DNA of 64,000 bases from Lachnospiraceae bacterium (GCA_024682075.1 JAIKZQ010000028.1:1-64000), one strand, 5' to 3'; shown: positions 42,887-53,066, numbered from the stretch's first letter. Program-made: numbers and translations. Notes: generated by a model from the letters alone, not told the origin.

Positions 42887-44179
42887 TTATACAGCAAGCA
42901 GCTGCTCCACTGCCGCAAGCTTGACGCAGAGAACGAGCAGATCCGTTGCCTGAGCCATCTCATCGGGTGAAGGATAAGAAGGTGCTATCCTGATATTTGA
43001 ATCCTTGGGATCGTTCTTATAAGGATATGTAGCGCCTGCACCGGTAAGAGTAACTCCGGCTTCCTTGCACAGAGCCACGACCTTCTTGGCGCATCCGGGC
43101 ATTACGTCAAGTGAGATGAAATATCCGCCGTTGGGGATCGTCCATTCGGCAATGCCGGTTCCGTTCAGTTCCTTTTCAAGAACATCCTCACATGCTTCGA
43201 ACTTGGGGCGAAGAAGCGATGCGTGCTTCATCATGTGAGCCTTTATGCCGTTAATATCCTTGAAGTATCTTACGTGGCGAAGCTGATTGATCTTGTCGTA
43301 ACCTATGGTCTGGATCGTCATGGACTTTCTCATGTCATCAAGGTTTGCGACAGACGATGCGATCGCGGAAATGCCGGAACCCGCAAATGTGACCTTTGAA
43401 GTTGAACAGAACTCAAAGACCATGTCGGGATTGCCTGCCTTCTCGCATTCGGATATTATGTCAGGTATCCTGTCCTGGCGGCTTTCTTCTTCATAGAGAT
43501 GATGAATGGCATATGCGTTGTCCCAGAAGATCCTGAAATCTGCAGCAACGGGCTTTAATGCGGCAAATCTCTTTACGGTCTCCTCAGAATAGGTAATACC
43601 CTGAGGATTCGAATACTTAGGCACACACCAGATGCCCTTAACAGCCTCGTCCTTTGAAACCCAGTCCTCAACAAGATCCATGTCGGGTCCCGAAGAGGTC
43701 ATGGGGATGGTGATCATCTCGATGCCGAAATGCTGGCAGATTGCAAAATGTCTGTCATATCCGGGCGCAGGGCAAAGGAATTTAACCTTCTCAAGTTTGC
43801 ACCAGGGAGTATTGCCGAGAAAGCCGTGAGTGAAGGCTCTCGAAAATGTATCATACATAATATTAAGGGAAGCATTGCCGCATACAATGACATTCTCTGG
43901 CCTTGTTTCCATGATGTCAGCCATGAGTTTCTTGGCCTCGGGGATTCCATCCATCCCGCCGTAATTCCTGGTATCGGAATTATCACTTGCGAGCATGTCA
44001 CTTTCCGAATTGATCACATTCAGAAAATCCATTCCCATGTCAAGCTGCGCGGGTGAGGGCTTTCCTCTTGCCATATTAAGTGCAAGTCCCTTTCCCTTGG
44101 CATCCTGATATTCCTGATTCAGCTGTGCATGAAGTGCTTCAAGCTCTTCTTTCGACATTTCAGCATAAGGCTTAGACAT
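42887..44179 (-). CDS. Class I aminotransferase, PF12897-type
   Basis: PLP enzyme of 430 residues of the Asp_aminotransf group (annotated as aspartate or alanine aminotransferase in Firmicutes and Actinobacteria). N-terminal ALNMARGKPSPAQLDMG is the family signature; the PLP lysine is in STSKVTFAGSG, and DNAYAIHHL holds the PLP-ring Asp and Tyr. Donor specificity cannot be read from sequence. ATG 44179 has GGAGGAAG upstream; the frame extends five codons further but without a ribosome-binding site. Confidence 0.87.
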   Translation of the reverse strand: MSKPYAEMSKEELEALHAQLNQEYQDAKGKGLALNMARGKPSPAQLDMGMDFLNVINSESDMLASDNSDTRNYGGMDGIPEAKKLMADIMETRPENVIVCGNASLNIMYDTFSRAFTHGFLGNTPWCKLEKVKFLCPAPGYDRHFAICQHFGIEMITIPMTSSGPDMDLVEDWVSKDEAVKGIWCVPKYSNPQGITYSEETVKRFAALKPVAADFRIFWDNAYAIHHLYEEESRQDRIPDIISECEKAGNPDMVFEFCSTSKVTFAGSGISAIASSVANLDDMRKSMTIQTIGYDKINQLRHVRYFKDINGIKAHMMKHASLLRPKFEACEDVLEKELNGTGIAEWTIPNGGYFISLDVMPGCAKKVVALCKEAGVTLTGAGATYPYKNDPKDSNIRIAPSYPSPDEMAQATDLLVLCVKLAAVEQLLAV

Positions 44180-44290
44180 AACTTCCTCCAACATTGCATA
44201 ATCGTATACAATCCATACCTGTGCTATTCTACACTAACGATTCACGATTTGTAAAGGACAAATAGTATCGTAAAAAACACATCGGAGCAG

Positions 44291-44325
44291 AAAAAAAGAC
44301 AGCTGCACGAGGCAACTGTCTTTTT
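44291..44325 (-). terminator. RNase Y terminator
   Basis: The stem AAAGACAG(T/C)TGC with its partner GCAGCTGTCTTT is followed by T-rich sequence on the minus strand (TTTTTTTCTG). Confidence 0.88.
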
Positions 44326-44361
44326 CCATGTGTAATTGTAGTTTCAGAAACCGGCAAGGGT

Positions 44362-45915
44362 TTATTTAGCGTAATCCACAACCCTCTTCTCGCGGATGAT
44401 ATTGACCTTGATCTGTCCGGGATATTTCATCTCGTCTTCAATCTGCTTCGATATGTCTCTCGCGAGTATCACCATGTCCGCATCCGAAATCTGATCGGGC
44501 ACGACCATGACTCTGACTTCCCTACCTGCCTGAATAGCAAAAGATTTTTCAACACCTTTGTAACTGTTGGAGATTTCTTCAAGCTGCTTTAAGCGATTGG
44601 TGTAGATATCCAGTGTCTCTCTTCTCGCACCGGGGCGTGCTGCCGAAATCGCATCAGCTGCCTGAACGATGCATGCGATGAGAGTCTGAGGTTCAACATC
44701 GCCATGGTGAGCTTCAACCGCATTGATGACGGTGGGGCTTTCCTTATACTTACGGCACAGATCAGTACCGAGCTGTACATGGGAACCTTCGATCTCATGA
44801 TCGACAGCCTTACCGATATCATGCAATAATCCTGCGCGCTTTGCAGTCTTGACATCAAGGCCGAGTTCTGCAGCCATGAGTCCGGAGAGCTGGGCAACTT
44901 CGATGGAATGCTTGAGGACGTTCTGACCGTAACTGGTACGATATCTCATACGTCCGAGAAGCTTAACCAGTTCGGAATGAAGTCCGTGCACACCGACCTC
45001 GAGGACAGCTGCTTCGCCTTCCTCCTTGATGGTCTGGTCAACTTCCTTGCGGGCCTTCTGGATCATCTCCTCGATCTTCGCGGGATGAATACGTCCGTCC
45101 ACAATAAGTTTCTCAAGCGCTATCCTGGCAACTTCTCTCCTGACAGGATCAAATGCAGAAAGAACAACCGCATCGGGGGTATCATCAACAATGAGTTCAA
45201 CACCTGTCATTGTCTCGAGGGTTCTGATGTTCCTGCCCTCTCGTCCGATGATCCTTCCCTTCATGTCTTCACTGGGAAGCTGTACTACGGAAATAGTACT
45301 TTCAGCGACGTGATCTGCAGCACATCTCTGAATTGCCGTGATGACGATCTCCCTCGCCTTCTTATCGGCTTCTTCCCTCGCCCTGTTCTCAGCTTCTTTG
45401 ATCATCAGGGCTTCTTCATGTTTCAGGTCTTCTTCAACAATACTTAATAAGTGTTCTTTTGCTTGTTCAGAGGTTAATCCGGAAATCCTTTCCAGTTCCT
45501 GCAGTCTCTCTTCATTGAGTTTGGAAATCTGAGCTTCCTTAGCCTTGAGATTTTCCTCCCTTGCCGAAATTGACTGTTCACGTCTCTCGATATTGTCGAG
45601 TTTCTTGTCGACTGACTCTTCCTTCTGCTGAATCCTGCGCTCGGACTTGGTCACCTCGGCTCTGCGTTCCTTGACCTCACGGTCAACATCATTCTTGACG
45701 CGAAGTGCGTCTTCCTGAGCCTTGATGGATGCCTCACGCTTCTCTGATTCTGCCTTCTTAAGAGCTTCATCGATGATCTCTCGTGCTCTCTTTTCTGCAT
45801 TTCCTATAACACCATCAGCCTGATTCTTCATCTTAGAAGAAGTAAGAGCAGCTGTAGCAAGTACCGAAATGATCACAGTAGCAACGAGGATCCCGATCCA
45901 TATACCAGTAGGCAT
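44362..45915 (-). CDS. rny: Ribonuclease Y
   Basis: Membrane-anchored endoribonuclease that starts mRNA decay in Firmicutes, 517 residues. Domains in order: N-terminal membrane helix (about 5-25), a long charged coiled coil (about 30-190), a KH domain ([20 protein letters not shown]), and an HD domain with [12 protein letters not shown] and EAHHGD. ATG 45915 is used; a GTG four codons earlier overlaps the AAGGAGG site. It has a near-consensus promoter overlapping the end of recX. Confidence 0.97.
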   Translation of the reverse strand: MPTGIWIGILVATVIISVLATAALTSSKMKNQADGVIGNAEKRAREIIDEALKKAESEKREASIKAQEDALRVKNDVDREVKERRAEVTKSERRIQQKEESVDKKLDNIERREQSISAREENLKAKEAQISKLNEERLQELERISGLTSEQAKEHLLSIVEEDLKHEEALMIKEAENRAREEADKKAREIVITAIQRCAADHVAESTISVVQLPSEDMKGRIIGREGRNIRTLETMTGVELIVDDTPDAVVLSAFDPVRREVARIALEKLIVDGRIHPAKIEEMIQKARKEVDQTIKEEGEAAVLEVGVHGLHSELVKLLGRMRYRTSYGQNVLKHSIEVAQLSGLMAAELGLDVKTAKRAGLLHDIGKAVDHEIEGSHVQLGTDLCRKYKESPTVINAVEAHHGDVEPQTLIACIVQAADAISAARPGARRETLDIYTNRLKQLEEISNSYKGVEKSFAIQAGREVRVMVVPDQISDADMVILARDISKQIEDEMKYPGQIKVNIIREKRVVDYAK

Positions 45916-45960
45916 GATACAGGACACCTCCTTATAAAATTGTCATAGTACAACAGATTT

Positions 45961-45989
45961 ATATTAGATTTTTATGACAATTATGTCAA
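45961..45989 (-). promoter_or_regulatory. RNase Y promoter
   Basis: On the minus strand, TTGACA (45984-45989), a 17-base spacer and TAATAT (45961-45966). The -35 overlaps the recX stop codon. An ATTGTCATA/TATGACAAT inverted repeat spans the spacer (45973-45981) and the early leader (45940-45948). Confidence 0.72.
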
Positions 45990-46600
45990 GTGAAAGTCTT
46001 CATCTCACTAAAGATCTCTTCCGCAGAATAACCTCTTCTCATAAGAAAAGCCGCGACTTTATTCTTGTCGGAAGGATCCATGTCCTGTGAAAAATGCTTT
46101 TTCTCAAGGAGCCTGTGCACGGCGGCTCTGCTGTCTTCGATGAGACCAAGCTCTTCCGTGTCATTCCATGCCTTATCAAAATCAGGATCGGATACTCCCT
46201 TCGCACGAAGTTCCATCCTGATCCTGTTCTTACCCCTGCCTTGTGAGGAATGGTATCTTATGTAGTCCGAAGCATATCTTACGTCATCGATGTATCCGTA
46301 TGACTTCACATACTCAATGGCCTTCTCCACTATCTCATCCGGATATCCGCCGTCTCTAAGCTTTCCGGCCAGTTCACCCTCGGCAAATGTCTTCTTCTGA
46401 AGGAGATTCATAGCCCTTTTTATACATCTGGAAGGCAGGATCTGAGTCATTATCGTCTGTAACGACCCATCGGAGAGATCACTGCCTTCCTTAGTATCAA
46501 ATTTATCAAGCTCTGATGAATACAACGGAAAACTAAGACCGGATTCGAGTTTTACAATGCTCCTGGACTTCCCGCATTTGATCACCTGCTTAACGAGCAT
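45986..46600 (-). CDS. recX: RecA regulator RecX
   Basis: Protein of 204 residues that binds RecA filaments and adjusts their stability. RecX helical repeats are visible from about 60 to the end (CIKRAMNLLQKKTFAEGELAGKLRDGGYPDEIVEKAIEYVKSYGYIDDVRYA). It lies 23 bases after recA and probably shares its SOS-controlled transcript. Confidence 0.92.
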   Translation of the reverse strand: MLVKQVIKCGKSRSIVKLESGLSFPLYSSELDKFDTKEGSDLSDGSLQTIMTQILPSRCIKRAMNLLQKKTFAEGELAGKLRDGGYPDEIVEKAIEYVKSYGYIDDVRYASDYIRYHSSQGRGKNRIRMELRAKGVSDPDFDKAWNDTEELGLIEDSRAAVHRLLEKKHFSQDMDPSDKNKVAAFLMRRGYSAEEIFSEMKTFT

Positions 46601-46623
46601 CTTGCGCCTCTTTGGACAATCCG

Positions 46624-47724
46624 TTACTTGGAAGCCTTATCGGCCTTGGCAGACTTTGAAGTTTCGCCTGAAGTCTTATCATCTGCGGATGCCGCTTCTC
46701 CCGCTCCCTCAAGTCCGTAATGCTCCCTGACTGCCTTATCGATCTCGGCAAGAACAGCCGGGTTCTCCTCAAGGTACTGCTTGGCATTCTCTCTGCCCTG
46801 GCCGATCTTCTCGCCCTTATATGCAAACCATGCGCCGGACTTAACGATGATATCCGCATTTGTGGCCACATCGAGGATATCGCCTATCATGGAGATACCC
46901 TTTCCGAACATGATGTCGAACTCTGCTTCCTTAAAAGGAGGAGCAACCTTGTTCTTAACGACCTTGACCCTTGTCCTGTTACCGATGACCTCACCACCCT
47001 GCTTGATGGACTCAATGCGGCGTACGTCAAGTCTGACGGATGAATAGAACTTAAGAGCACGTCCGCCCGTCGTGGTCTCAGGATTACCGAACATGACGCC
47101 GAGCTTTTCACGGAGCTGGTTAATGAAGATCACAACACAGTTGGACTTGCTGATCACTGCGGTGAGCTTGCGGAGCGCCTGGCTCATGAGCCTGGCCTGG
47201 AGTCCCATGTGTGCATCACCCATGTCTCCCTCGATCTCAGCCTTGGGAACCAGTGCGGCAACAGAGTCGACTACAACTATGTCTATAGCGCCTGAACGGA
47301 CCATGGTCTCAGCGATCTCAAGGGCCTGTTCGCCGCTGTCGGGCTGCGAAATGTAAAGATTATCTATGTCAACGCCGATGTTCTTGGCATATACGGGATC
47401 AAGTGCATGTTCCGCATCAATGAAACCTGCGATGCCGCCGCGCTTCTGGACCTCCGCTATCATGTGAAGAGTGACCGTGGTCTTACCACTGGATTCGGGT
47501 CCGTATATCTCCACGATCCTTCCCTTGGGTATTCCGCCCTGTCCGAGTGCAAGGTCAAGGCTGATAGATCCGGTAGGTATGGTCTCAACCTTCATCTGAG
47601 CACCGGGCTCACCAAGTCTCATGACCGCGCCCTTGCCATACTGCTTCTCAATCTGTCCGAGTGCTGCCTCGAGAGCCTTTTTCTTCTCAGCGTTTACATT
47701 AGGATTTTCCATAGAATTAGCCAT
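46624..47724 (-). CDS. recA: Recombinase RecA
   Basis: DNA strand-exchange protein and LexA co-protease of 366 residues. Walker A is GPESSGKT; the DNA-binding loops ([18 protein letters not shown] and the GNPETTTGG loop) are normal. The C-terminal tail is Ala/Ser/Lys-rich rather than strongly acidic. The start has GGAAAGGA. Two LexA-type operators lie on the promoter. The order cinA-recA-recX-rny is a conserved Firmicute block. Confidence 0.98.
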   Translation of the reverse strand: MANSMENPNVNAEKKKALEAALGQIEKQYGKGAVMRLGEPGAQMKVETIPTGSISLDLALGQGGIPKGRIVEIYGPESSGKTTVTLHMIAEVQKRGGIAGFIDAEHALDPVYAKNIGVDIDNLYISQPDSGEQALEIAETMVRSGAIDIVVVDSVAALVPKAEIEGDMGDAHMGLQARLMSQALRKLTAVISKSNCVVIFINQLREKLGVMFGNPETTTGGRALKFYSSVRLDVRRIESIKQGGEVIGNRTRVKVVKNKVAPPFKEAEFDIMFGKGISMIGDILDVATNADIIVKSGAWFAYKGEKIGQGRENAKQYLEENPAVLAEIDKAVREHYGLEGAGEAASADDKTSGETSKSAKADKASK

Positions 47725-47784
47725 TTATTTCCTTTCCACGTTGTGAAACGTATAGGCATGATCTCCGAAAAAATGATCATGCAG

Positions 47785-47796
47785 GAACGAATGTTC
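47785..47796. promoter_or_regulatory. LexA operator 1 at recA
   Basis: GAACGAATGTTC fits the Gram-positive SOS box GAAC-RNRY-GTTY. It lies downstream of the -10, around the predicted recA start of transcription. Confidence 0.82.
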
Positions 47797-47803
47797 GTAT
47801 TAG

Positions 47804-47832
47804 ATATTAGAACATCTGTTCACTCTTGTCAA
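47804..47832 (-). promoter_or_regulatory. recA promoter
   Basis: On the minus strand, TTGACA (47827-47832), a 17-base spacer and TAATAT (47804-47809). The spacer contains the second LexA operator. The remaining 200 bases of the gap toward cinA hold short palindromes (GTCCGAAATTTTGGAC near 47861; CGCATGC/GCATGCG near 47950-47973) and the cinA 3' hairpin. Confidence 0.75.
47810..47821. promoter_or_regulatory. LexA operator 2 at recA
   Basis: GAACAGATGTTC on the minus strand fits the Gram-positive SOS box and fills most of the spacer between -35 and -10. The centre-to-centre distance to operator 1 is 25 bases. Confidence 0.82.
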
Positions 47833-48003
47833 CCAAAAAAATAATAACATGATAAGTGTCCGAAATTTTGGACTAATGAAACGGACCGCAGAAAGTCCGC
47901 GGGGCGGCGGAGACCATGGATATGCTGCCGGTCAGCCTGAAGCCGCCATCGCATGCCCGGAAAATGCATGCGGATTTAAGATATGATTTCAGATATATAT
48001 GAT

Positions 48004-48034
48004 GCCACCGCCACGCTTTGACGGTGACGGTGAC
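48004..48034 (-). terminator. 3' hairpin of the cinA transcript
   Basis: As minus-strand RNA, GUCACCGUCAC pairs completely with GUGGCGGUGGC using two G-U pairs; on the plus strand the same positions would be A-C mismatches, so the minus strand is the likely transcript. No T tract follows on the minus strand, so it may stabilise a 3' end or work with Rho. Confidence 0.5.
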
Positions 48035-48057
48035 TTTTTTGCAATTAAAATTTCAGA

Positions 48058-49317
48058 TCAGCCGAAATCAACCTTGCTGATATATTCCAGAATGCATTCT
48101 CTTGCAAGAATAAGTGCATTTTTGGCAGATAAGGTACGGATCTTGGTACGGTCACCCGAAAAATGGAATTCGCGGACCCTGACCTCGCCCTTTATGCAGC
48201 AGCCTATATATACAAGTCCTACAGGCTTGGTGTCGGTTGCACCGCCAGGTCCCGCAAGCCCCGTGACTGCTATGCATACATCACTCTTGGCTGTTTCGGC
48301 TCCGCCTTTTGCCATCTCGGTTGCTGTCTGTTTCGATACTGCACCGTATTTATCGAGAGTGCCCTTCTTCACACCTACGAGCTTTCTCTTGGCCTTGTTG
48401 GAGTATGTGACAAAAGCGCACTTAAGGACGTCCGATGCCCCTGGAATGTTTACGATCATCGACGAGATCATTCCTCCCGTACAGGACTCCACGGTCGAAA
48501 GAGACATTTTGTTGGTTGCGAGAAGTTCTACCACGGATTGTTCGAGAGAGACTTCCTCTTCGGCTGCATAGACATTATTTCCGAAGCGGCTCTTAAGCTC
48601 CTTCACGACGGGCTTTACGAGCTTCCTGGCCTCTTTTTCATCGGATCCGAATGCAGTCACGCGGATATGCACTTCGGCAGTCTTGGCATAAGTTGCGATC
48701 GTGGGATTGGTCTGCGCATCGATCATGTCTTTTATCATGGTCTCAGCTTCGCTCTCTCCGACTCCGACGATCTTCACCGTCCGGGAAAAGATAGCTCCAG
48801 CCCCAAGTCCCCGGAGATAAGGCATGATCTGTGAATCAAACATTGCCTCAAGCTCGATGGGAGGTCCCGGAAGAAGTATGTACTTGCAGTTCTTGGTTTC
48901 AATTATGATGCCGGGAGCGGTGCCGTTATCATTCGGAACAGCTTTGGCTCCCTTCGGAAGAAGTGCCTGCTTCCAGTTGTTCTCGGTAGGCTCTTTTCCT
49001 CTTTTTGCAAAATAAGCTTCAATGCTCTTACGGCTGGCTTCATCCTCCACAAGGGGAAGGCGCAGAAACTTCGCCACCGCTTCTTTGGTGATGTCGTCTT
49101 CCGTCGGTCCCAGTCCTCCGGACAAAATAATGATGTCGCTCCTTGAGGAACTGTCCTTAAGCTGAGCAATGCATCTGTCCATGTTGTCACCGACGACGCA
49201 CTGATTGTAGCATTCGATGCCGAGGCGCGAAATGCGCTCTGCAATGAATGCGGCGTTTGTGTTCACGATATTTCCGAGCAGGATCTCTGTCCCAACACAG
49301 ATTATCTCAGCGTTCAT
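48058..49317 (-). CDS. cinA: CinA family nicotinamide mononucleotide deamidase / ADP-ribose pyrophosphatase
   Basis: Two-domain protein of 419 residues. The N-terminal MoCF-like domain (1-170; GTEILLGNIVNTNA, LSGGLGPTEDD) matches the COG1058 ADP-ribose/NAD-salvage part. The C-terminal domain (about 260-415; VESCTGGMISS, YSNKAKRKLVGV, GLAGPGGATDTKPVG) matches NMN deamidase. It follows pgsA by a 4-base overlap and precedes recA, a common competence-associated order. Confidence 0.94.
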   Translation of the reverse strand: MNAEIICVGTEILLGNIVNTNAAFIAERISRLGIECYNQCVVGDNMDRCIAQLKDSSSRSDIIILSGGLGPTEDDITKEAVAKFLRLPLVEDEASRKSIEAYFAKRGKEPTENNWKQALLPKGAKAVPNDNGTAPGIIIETKNCKYILLPGPPIELEAMFDSQIMPYLRGLGAGAIFSRTVKIVGVGESEAETMIKDMIDAQTNPTIATYAKTAEVHIRVTAFGSDEKEARKLVKPVVKELKSRFGNNVYAAEEEVSLEQSVVELLATNKMSLSTVESCTGGMISSMIVNIPGASDVLKCAFVTYSNKAKRKLVGVKKGTLDKYGAVSKQTATEMAKGGAETAKSDVCIAVTGLAGPGGATDTKPVGLVYIGCCIKGEVRVREFHFSGDRTKIRTLSAKNALILARECILEYISKVDFG

Positions 49318-49913
49318 TTAAGTACTCCACGATTTTTATACAGGTAATCGATAAGTGAGATCACTGTAAGAACCAGCGCGATGTACATGACGATATCAAC
49401 TATCAGAAGAGGCATTCCCATAAGAGCAAGAGTAGGCTCCACTATCATGAGGATCACCATTATCATCTGGAATGTGGTCTTGAACTTGCCCCACCATCCC
49501 GCAGCGATCACAACGCCTTTTTCTGCCGCCACGAGCCTGAATCCGCTTATGATGAATTCTCTTGCGATGATCACCATCACTATCCATGCGGGAATGCGGT
49601 TCATGTCAACAAGAGCGATCAATGCCGTGCAGACTAAGAGTTTATCCGCGAGAGGATCCATGAACTTGCCGAAATTGGTGACAAGGCCATACGCCCTCGC
49701 TATCCTTCCGTCAAACAGATCCGTCAGCGAAGCGATGACGAAGATCACATCCGCGATGATGTCAGGGATAAGAAGATTGCTTCCGAACCATCCTCTCTGC
49801 CCGCCGAGCAGAAGGATCGCAAAAGGAATGATCAGAAAGATCCTGAACATTGTCAGGATGTTTGGAATATTCCAGATCGATGTCTGTTTTTTTACGTTTT
49901 TGTCTTCACTCAT
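49314..49913 (-). CDS. pgsA: CDP-diacylglycerol--glycerol-3-phosphate phosphatidyltransferase
   Basis: Membrane enzyme of 199 residues making phosphatidylglycerol phosphate. The CDP-alcohol signature DGx2ARx8Gx3Dx3D is seen in DGRIARAYGLVTNFGKFMDPLAD. About five membrane segments. It overlaps rimO by 8 bases and cinA by 4, so the operon is tightly coupled. Confidence 0.96.
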   Translation of the reverse strand: MSEDKNVKKQTSIWNIPNILTMFRIFLIIPFAILLLGGQRGWFGSNLLIPDIIADVIFVIASLTDLFDGRIARAYGLVTNFGKFMDPLADKLLVCTALIALVDMNRIPAWIVMVIIAREFIISGFRLVAAEKGVVIAAGWWGKFKTTFQMIMVILMIVEPTLALMGMPLLIVDIVMYIALVLTVISLIDYLYKNRGVLK

Positions 49914-51255
49914 CTATCATGACTCCGGACAGATCATACCCGTTAGCTTCGGTGACTTCGGCCCTGACCATGTCTCCGGTCATGAGCTCCCGCGAAGCCT
50001 TCACGAAAAACAATCCGTCGACTCCCGGCGCATCCCTGTAGGTACGTCCCACATAGATGCCGTCTTCGGGAAGATATCCTTCTATAAGCACATCGAGCTT
50101 CTCACCAACGTGAGTCTCGTTAATGTCAAAAGTAACGGCCTGCTGAAGTTCCATCAGTTCATCGCGTCTCCTAGCGGCAATGTCATAAGGTACCTGATCC
50201 TGCATCTGTGCCGCAGGCGTGCCCTCTTCAGCAGAATATGTAAAAACACCGAGCCTGTCGAATTCAGTCTCATTGACGAATCTGTACAGCTCCTCAAATT
50301 CTTCCCGGGTCTCACCGGGAAAACCGGAAATGAGCGTTGTCCTGAGGCACATGCCGGGGATACGCTCCCTTATCTTCCCGATAAGTTCCTCAATGCTCTT
50401 TCTCGTGGTCTTCCTGCCCATCTTCCTAAGAATCTCATCGGATATATGCTGGATGGGAAGGTCGAGATACCTGCAGATCTTATCTTCCGAGGCAATGGTA
50501 TCTATAAGCTCATCGGTAATCTCTTCGGGATATGCATACAGGATCCTGATCCACTTTAACCCATCGATCCCGCAGAGCTTTCTTAACAGTTCGGGAAGAC
50601 ATTTGTGACCGTAAATGTCGGTACCGTAAAGAGTGGTCTCCTGTGCAACAAGAATGAGTTCCTTCACTCCCTGCATGGCAAGCTGCTCTGCCTCACTCAG
50701 AAGATCCTCCATCGGAATGCTCCTGTAGCTGCCTCTTACATAAGGGATGATGCAGTATGTACACCTCTTATTGCAACCTTCCGCAATCTTGAGATATGCG
50801 TAGTGACCGCCCGTAGTAAGACTTCTTTTCATATCGGAATACGGCTTAACATCAAGAGCCTCAGCCCTTGATACTTTTTGATCCGCATTCCCCGATGAGA
50901 TATTGCCGAGGGCCTCATCAAGCACCTCTGCGATCGAACCGATGGACATCGTGCCTATGACGGCATCGAGTTCGGGAAGGTTCGCAAATATCTCATCCAT
51001 ATATCTCTGAGCAAGACATCCTCCGGCGATAAGGCACTTAAGCTTCCCCGTCTTCTTGAGTTCTCCGAGACGGATGATCTCGGAAATGCTTTCTTCCTTG
51101 GCATCTCCGATAAAGCAACACGTATTAATGATGATGATATCAGCATCTTCCTCATCATCCGTGAATTCGTACCCGCGTCCCGAGAGAATGCCCAGCATTT
51201 TCTCGGAGTCCACCAGATTTTTGTCACATCCCAGTGATACGAAAAATATTTTCAT
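49906..51255 (-). CDS. rimO: Ribosomal protein S12 methylthiotransferase
   Basis: Radical-SAM enzyme of 449 residues that methylthiolates an Asp of S12. N-terminal MTTase domain (SLGCDKNLVDSEKMLG, NTCCFIGDAKEESI), the radical-SAM CxxxCxxC in GCNKRCTYCIIPYVRG, and a C-terminal TRAM domain. The SLGCDKN form distinguishes RimO from MiaB. It overlaps rpoZ by one base. Confidence 0.96.
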   Translation of the reverse strand: MKIFFVSLGCDKNLVDSEKMLGILSGRGYEFTDDEEDADIIIINTCCFIGDAKEESISEIIRLGELKKTGKLKCLIAGGCLAQRYMDEIFANLPELDAVIGTMSIGSIAEVLDEALGNISSGNADQKVSRAEALDVKPYSDMKRSLTTGGHYAYLKIAEGCNKRCTYCIIPYVRGSYRSIPMEDLLSEAEQLAMQGVKELILVAQETTLYGTDIYGHKCLPELLRKLCGIDGLKWIRILYAYPEEITDELIDTIASEDKICRYLDLPIQHISDEILRKMGRKTTRKSIEELIGKIRERIPGMCLRTTLISGFPGETREEFEELYRFVNETEFDRLGVFTYSAEEGTPAAQMQDQVPYDIAARRRDELMELQQAVTFDINETHVGEKLDVLIEGYLPEDGIYVGRTYRDAPGVDGLFFVKASRELMTGDMVRAEVTEANGYDLSGVMIDE

Positions 51256-51497
51256 TACTGCTCTGCGCCGGTTCCGGGAAGGATATGAACTGCTCCTTCG
51301 TAAAGCTCATCTACAGCGATGGAAAGAGGCTTTTCATCGGGCTTGCCGGCAAGAGGCTCGTCGCCGGAAACGATCTGGCGAGCACGCTTTGCAGATGCCA
51401 TTACTATGGAATAACGGCTCTGAACGATCTCTTCTCCTTCGGGCGCATCTGAGTTAACAGCGTCCATCATGTCAACATAAGAGGGATGAAGCATCAT
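51255..51497 (-). CDS. rpoZ: RNA polymerase omega subunit
   Basis: Subunit of 80 residues that stabilises the beta' subunit. SRYSIVMASAKRARQI and KPLSIAVDELYEGAV are the conserved parts. It lies between gmk and rimO, the standard gmk-rpoZ neighbourhood. The start is the first of two adjacent ATG codons, after AAGGAG. Confidence 0.93.
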   Translation of the reverse strand: MMLHPSYVDMMDAVNSDAPEGEEIVQSRYSIVMASAKRARQIVSGDEPLAGKPDEKPLSIAVDELYEGAVHILPGTGAEQ

Positions 51498-51545
51498 AAT
51501 AGTAATTCTCCTTCTGCCTTTATGGCTGTGTCCGTTATAAACGGA

Positions 51546-52169
51546 TCATCTGTGATATTTTTCAAGCCCTTTTCGGAGCTCTTCTATAAAAGTTTCCTGT
51601 CTCGCAGGCTTTCTCTTGGCACTGCGTATCGTCTCCATCACATCGGCGACACATTTATCAAGATCATCGTTTATGACAATGTAGTCATACTCCCCGATGC
51701 CCGCGGATTCTTCGCTTGCTCTTGAAAGCCTTCCGGCAATGACATCCTCTGTTTCGGTACCTCTGCCCTTGAGTCTTCTCTCCAGCTCCTCGCCCGTGGG
51801 AGGCGTAATGAAAAGAAGGACGCTTTCGGGATAGATCTTTTTTATGTTCATCGCTCCCTGGATCTCGATCTCAAGGATGACGTTCTTGCCTTCGTTTATC
51901 TTCTGCTCCACGTAAGCCCTGGGAGTTCCGTAGTAATTACCCACGAACTGCGCGTGCTCGATAAGTCCGTTCTCAGCGATGGTCTGCTCGAATTTTTCTT
52001 TTGTAACAAAGAAGTAATCCTTGCCGTCGACCTCACCGGGCCTCGGAGCTCTGGTAGTCATCGAAACGGAAAGACAGTACTCATCGCTTTCTGACAGGAG
52101 CTTCTTGACCACGGTGCCCTTGCCGGCACCGGAAAAACCTGATATTACAACTAAAATACCTTTATCCAT
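51546..52169 (-). CDS. gmk: Guanylate kinase
   Basis: Phosphorylates GMP to GDP; 207 residues. P-loop GFSGAGKGT near the N-terminus, GMP-binding TTRAPRPGEVDGKDYFFV, and the lid region EIEIQGAMNIKKIYPES. It follows yicC by 18 bases, as in most Firmicutes. Confidence 0.96.
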   Translation of the reverse strand: MDKGILVVISGFSGAGKGTVVKKLLSESDEYCLSVSMTTRAPRPGEVDGKDYFFVTKEKFEQTIAENGLIEHAQFVGNYYGTPRAYVEQKINEGKNVILEIEIQGAMNIKKIYPESVLLFITPPTGEELERRLKGRGTETEDVIAGRLSRASEESAGIGEYDYIVINDDLDKCVADVMETIRSAKRKPARQETFIEELRKGLEKYHR

Positions 52170-52187
52170 TGCTCATACCTGTTAAGC

Positions 52188-53066
52188 TCACTCGATGTTT
52201 TGTATCTGCTCACGGATCTTCTCGATCTCTGTCTTGAGCTCGATCCCGCGATTGGAGATCTCAAGATCTGTGGTCTTGGAGAGAGTTGTATTGGCCTCTC
52301 TGTTCATCTCCTGTGCAATGAAGTCGAGCTTTCTTCCGACATCACTGTTTCCGGAAAGTTCCTTCTTCATGGTCTCGATATGGGACCTGAGCCTTACGAT
52401 CTCTTCATCAACGCAGACCTTGTCCGCAAAAACAGTCACCTCGGTAAGAAGTCTTCCTTCATCGGGAGTATTGTCCCCGAGTATCTCCTTCACCCTTGCG
52501 TAGATCTTCTCCCTGTACTCTTCAACAATCTTCGGAGATCTCTCCTGAATGAAATCCACTATCGAAAGAAGATTATCAAGCTTGGGAACAAGGTCCTTCA
52601 CAAGGTTTTCTCCCTCGGTGCTCCTTGCCTCAACCATCTTCTCGCACGCTCCGTCAACAGCCTTCTTAAGGCCTGCCCAGAGCTCATCCTCATCATCAGT
52701 ATCCTCAATGACTTCGAACACGTCGGGAAAGCTTGCAAGTCTGGTGGCACGCAGGTCATTCTCAAGTCCGAACTCTTCGGAGATCTCTTTTATGAATGCG
52801 GCATACTTGGAAGCAAGATCATGGTTATATTTCAGTTCCGCTTCGGATTCCGCGAGATTCTCATATGAAATATATACGTCAACCTTGCCCCTGCTGAGAT
52901 ACTTCTTGATCTCGGCCCTGACATTTCCCTCCAGACATGCCAAAACCCTCGGAGTCTTTACCGAGAGGTCCAGATATCTGTGGTTGACTGACTTAAGTTC
53001 TACGGTATATCTCTTGTTGTTTTCGATTACTTCGGCTCTTCCGAAGCCGGTCATGGATCTTACCAT
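52188..53066 (-). CDS. yicC: YicC family endoribonuclease
   Basis: Protein of 292 residues with the N-terminal YicC signature (MTGFGRA, SVNHRYLDLSVKTP) and the C-terminal DUF1732 domain ending in EKIREQIQNIE. YicC-family proteins are metal-dependent endoribonucleases involved in small-RNA turnover in some bacteria. ATG 53066 follows ACAGGAG; the longer upstream frame has no ribosome-binding site. It leads the yicC-gmk-rpoZ-rimO-pgsA-cinA operon. Confidence 0.92.
   Translation of the reverse strand: MVRSMTGFGRAEVIENNKRYTVELKSVNHRYLDLSVKTPRVLACLEGNVRAEIKKYLSRGKVDVYISYENLAESEAELKYNHDLASKYAAFIKEISEEFGLENDLRATRLASFPDVFEVIEDTDDEDELWAGLKKAVDGACEKMVEARSTEGENLVKDLVPKLDNLLSIVDFIQERSPKIVEEYREKIYARVKEILGDNTPDEGRLLTEVTVFADKVCVDEEIVRLRSHIETMKKELSGNSDVGRKLDFIAQEMNREANTTLSKTTDLEISNRGIELKTEIEKIREQIQNIE

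Noticed and set aside
49381..50559. 392-residue plus-strand frame opposite pgsA and rimO
   Set aside because: It crosses two conserved genes and their overlap, with no start signal or recognisable domain.
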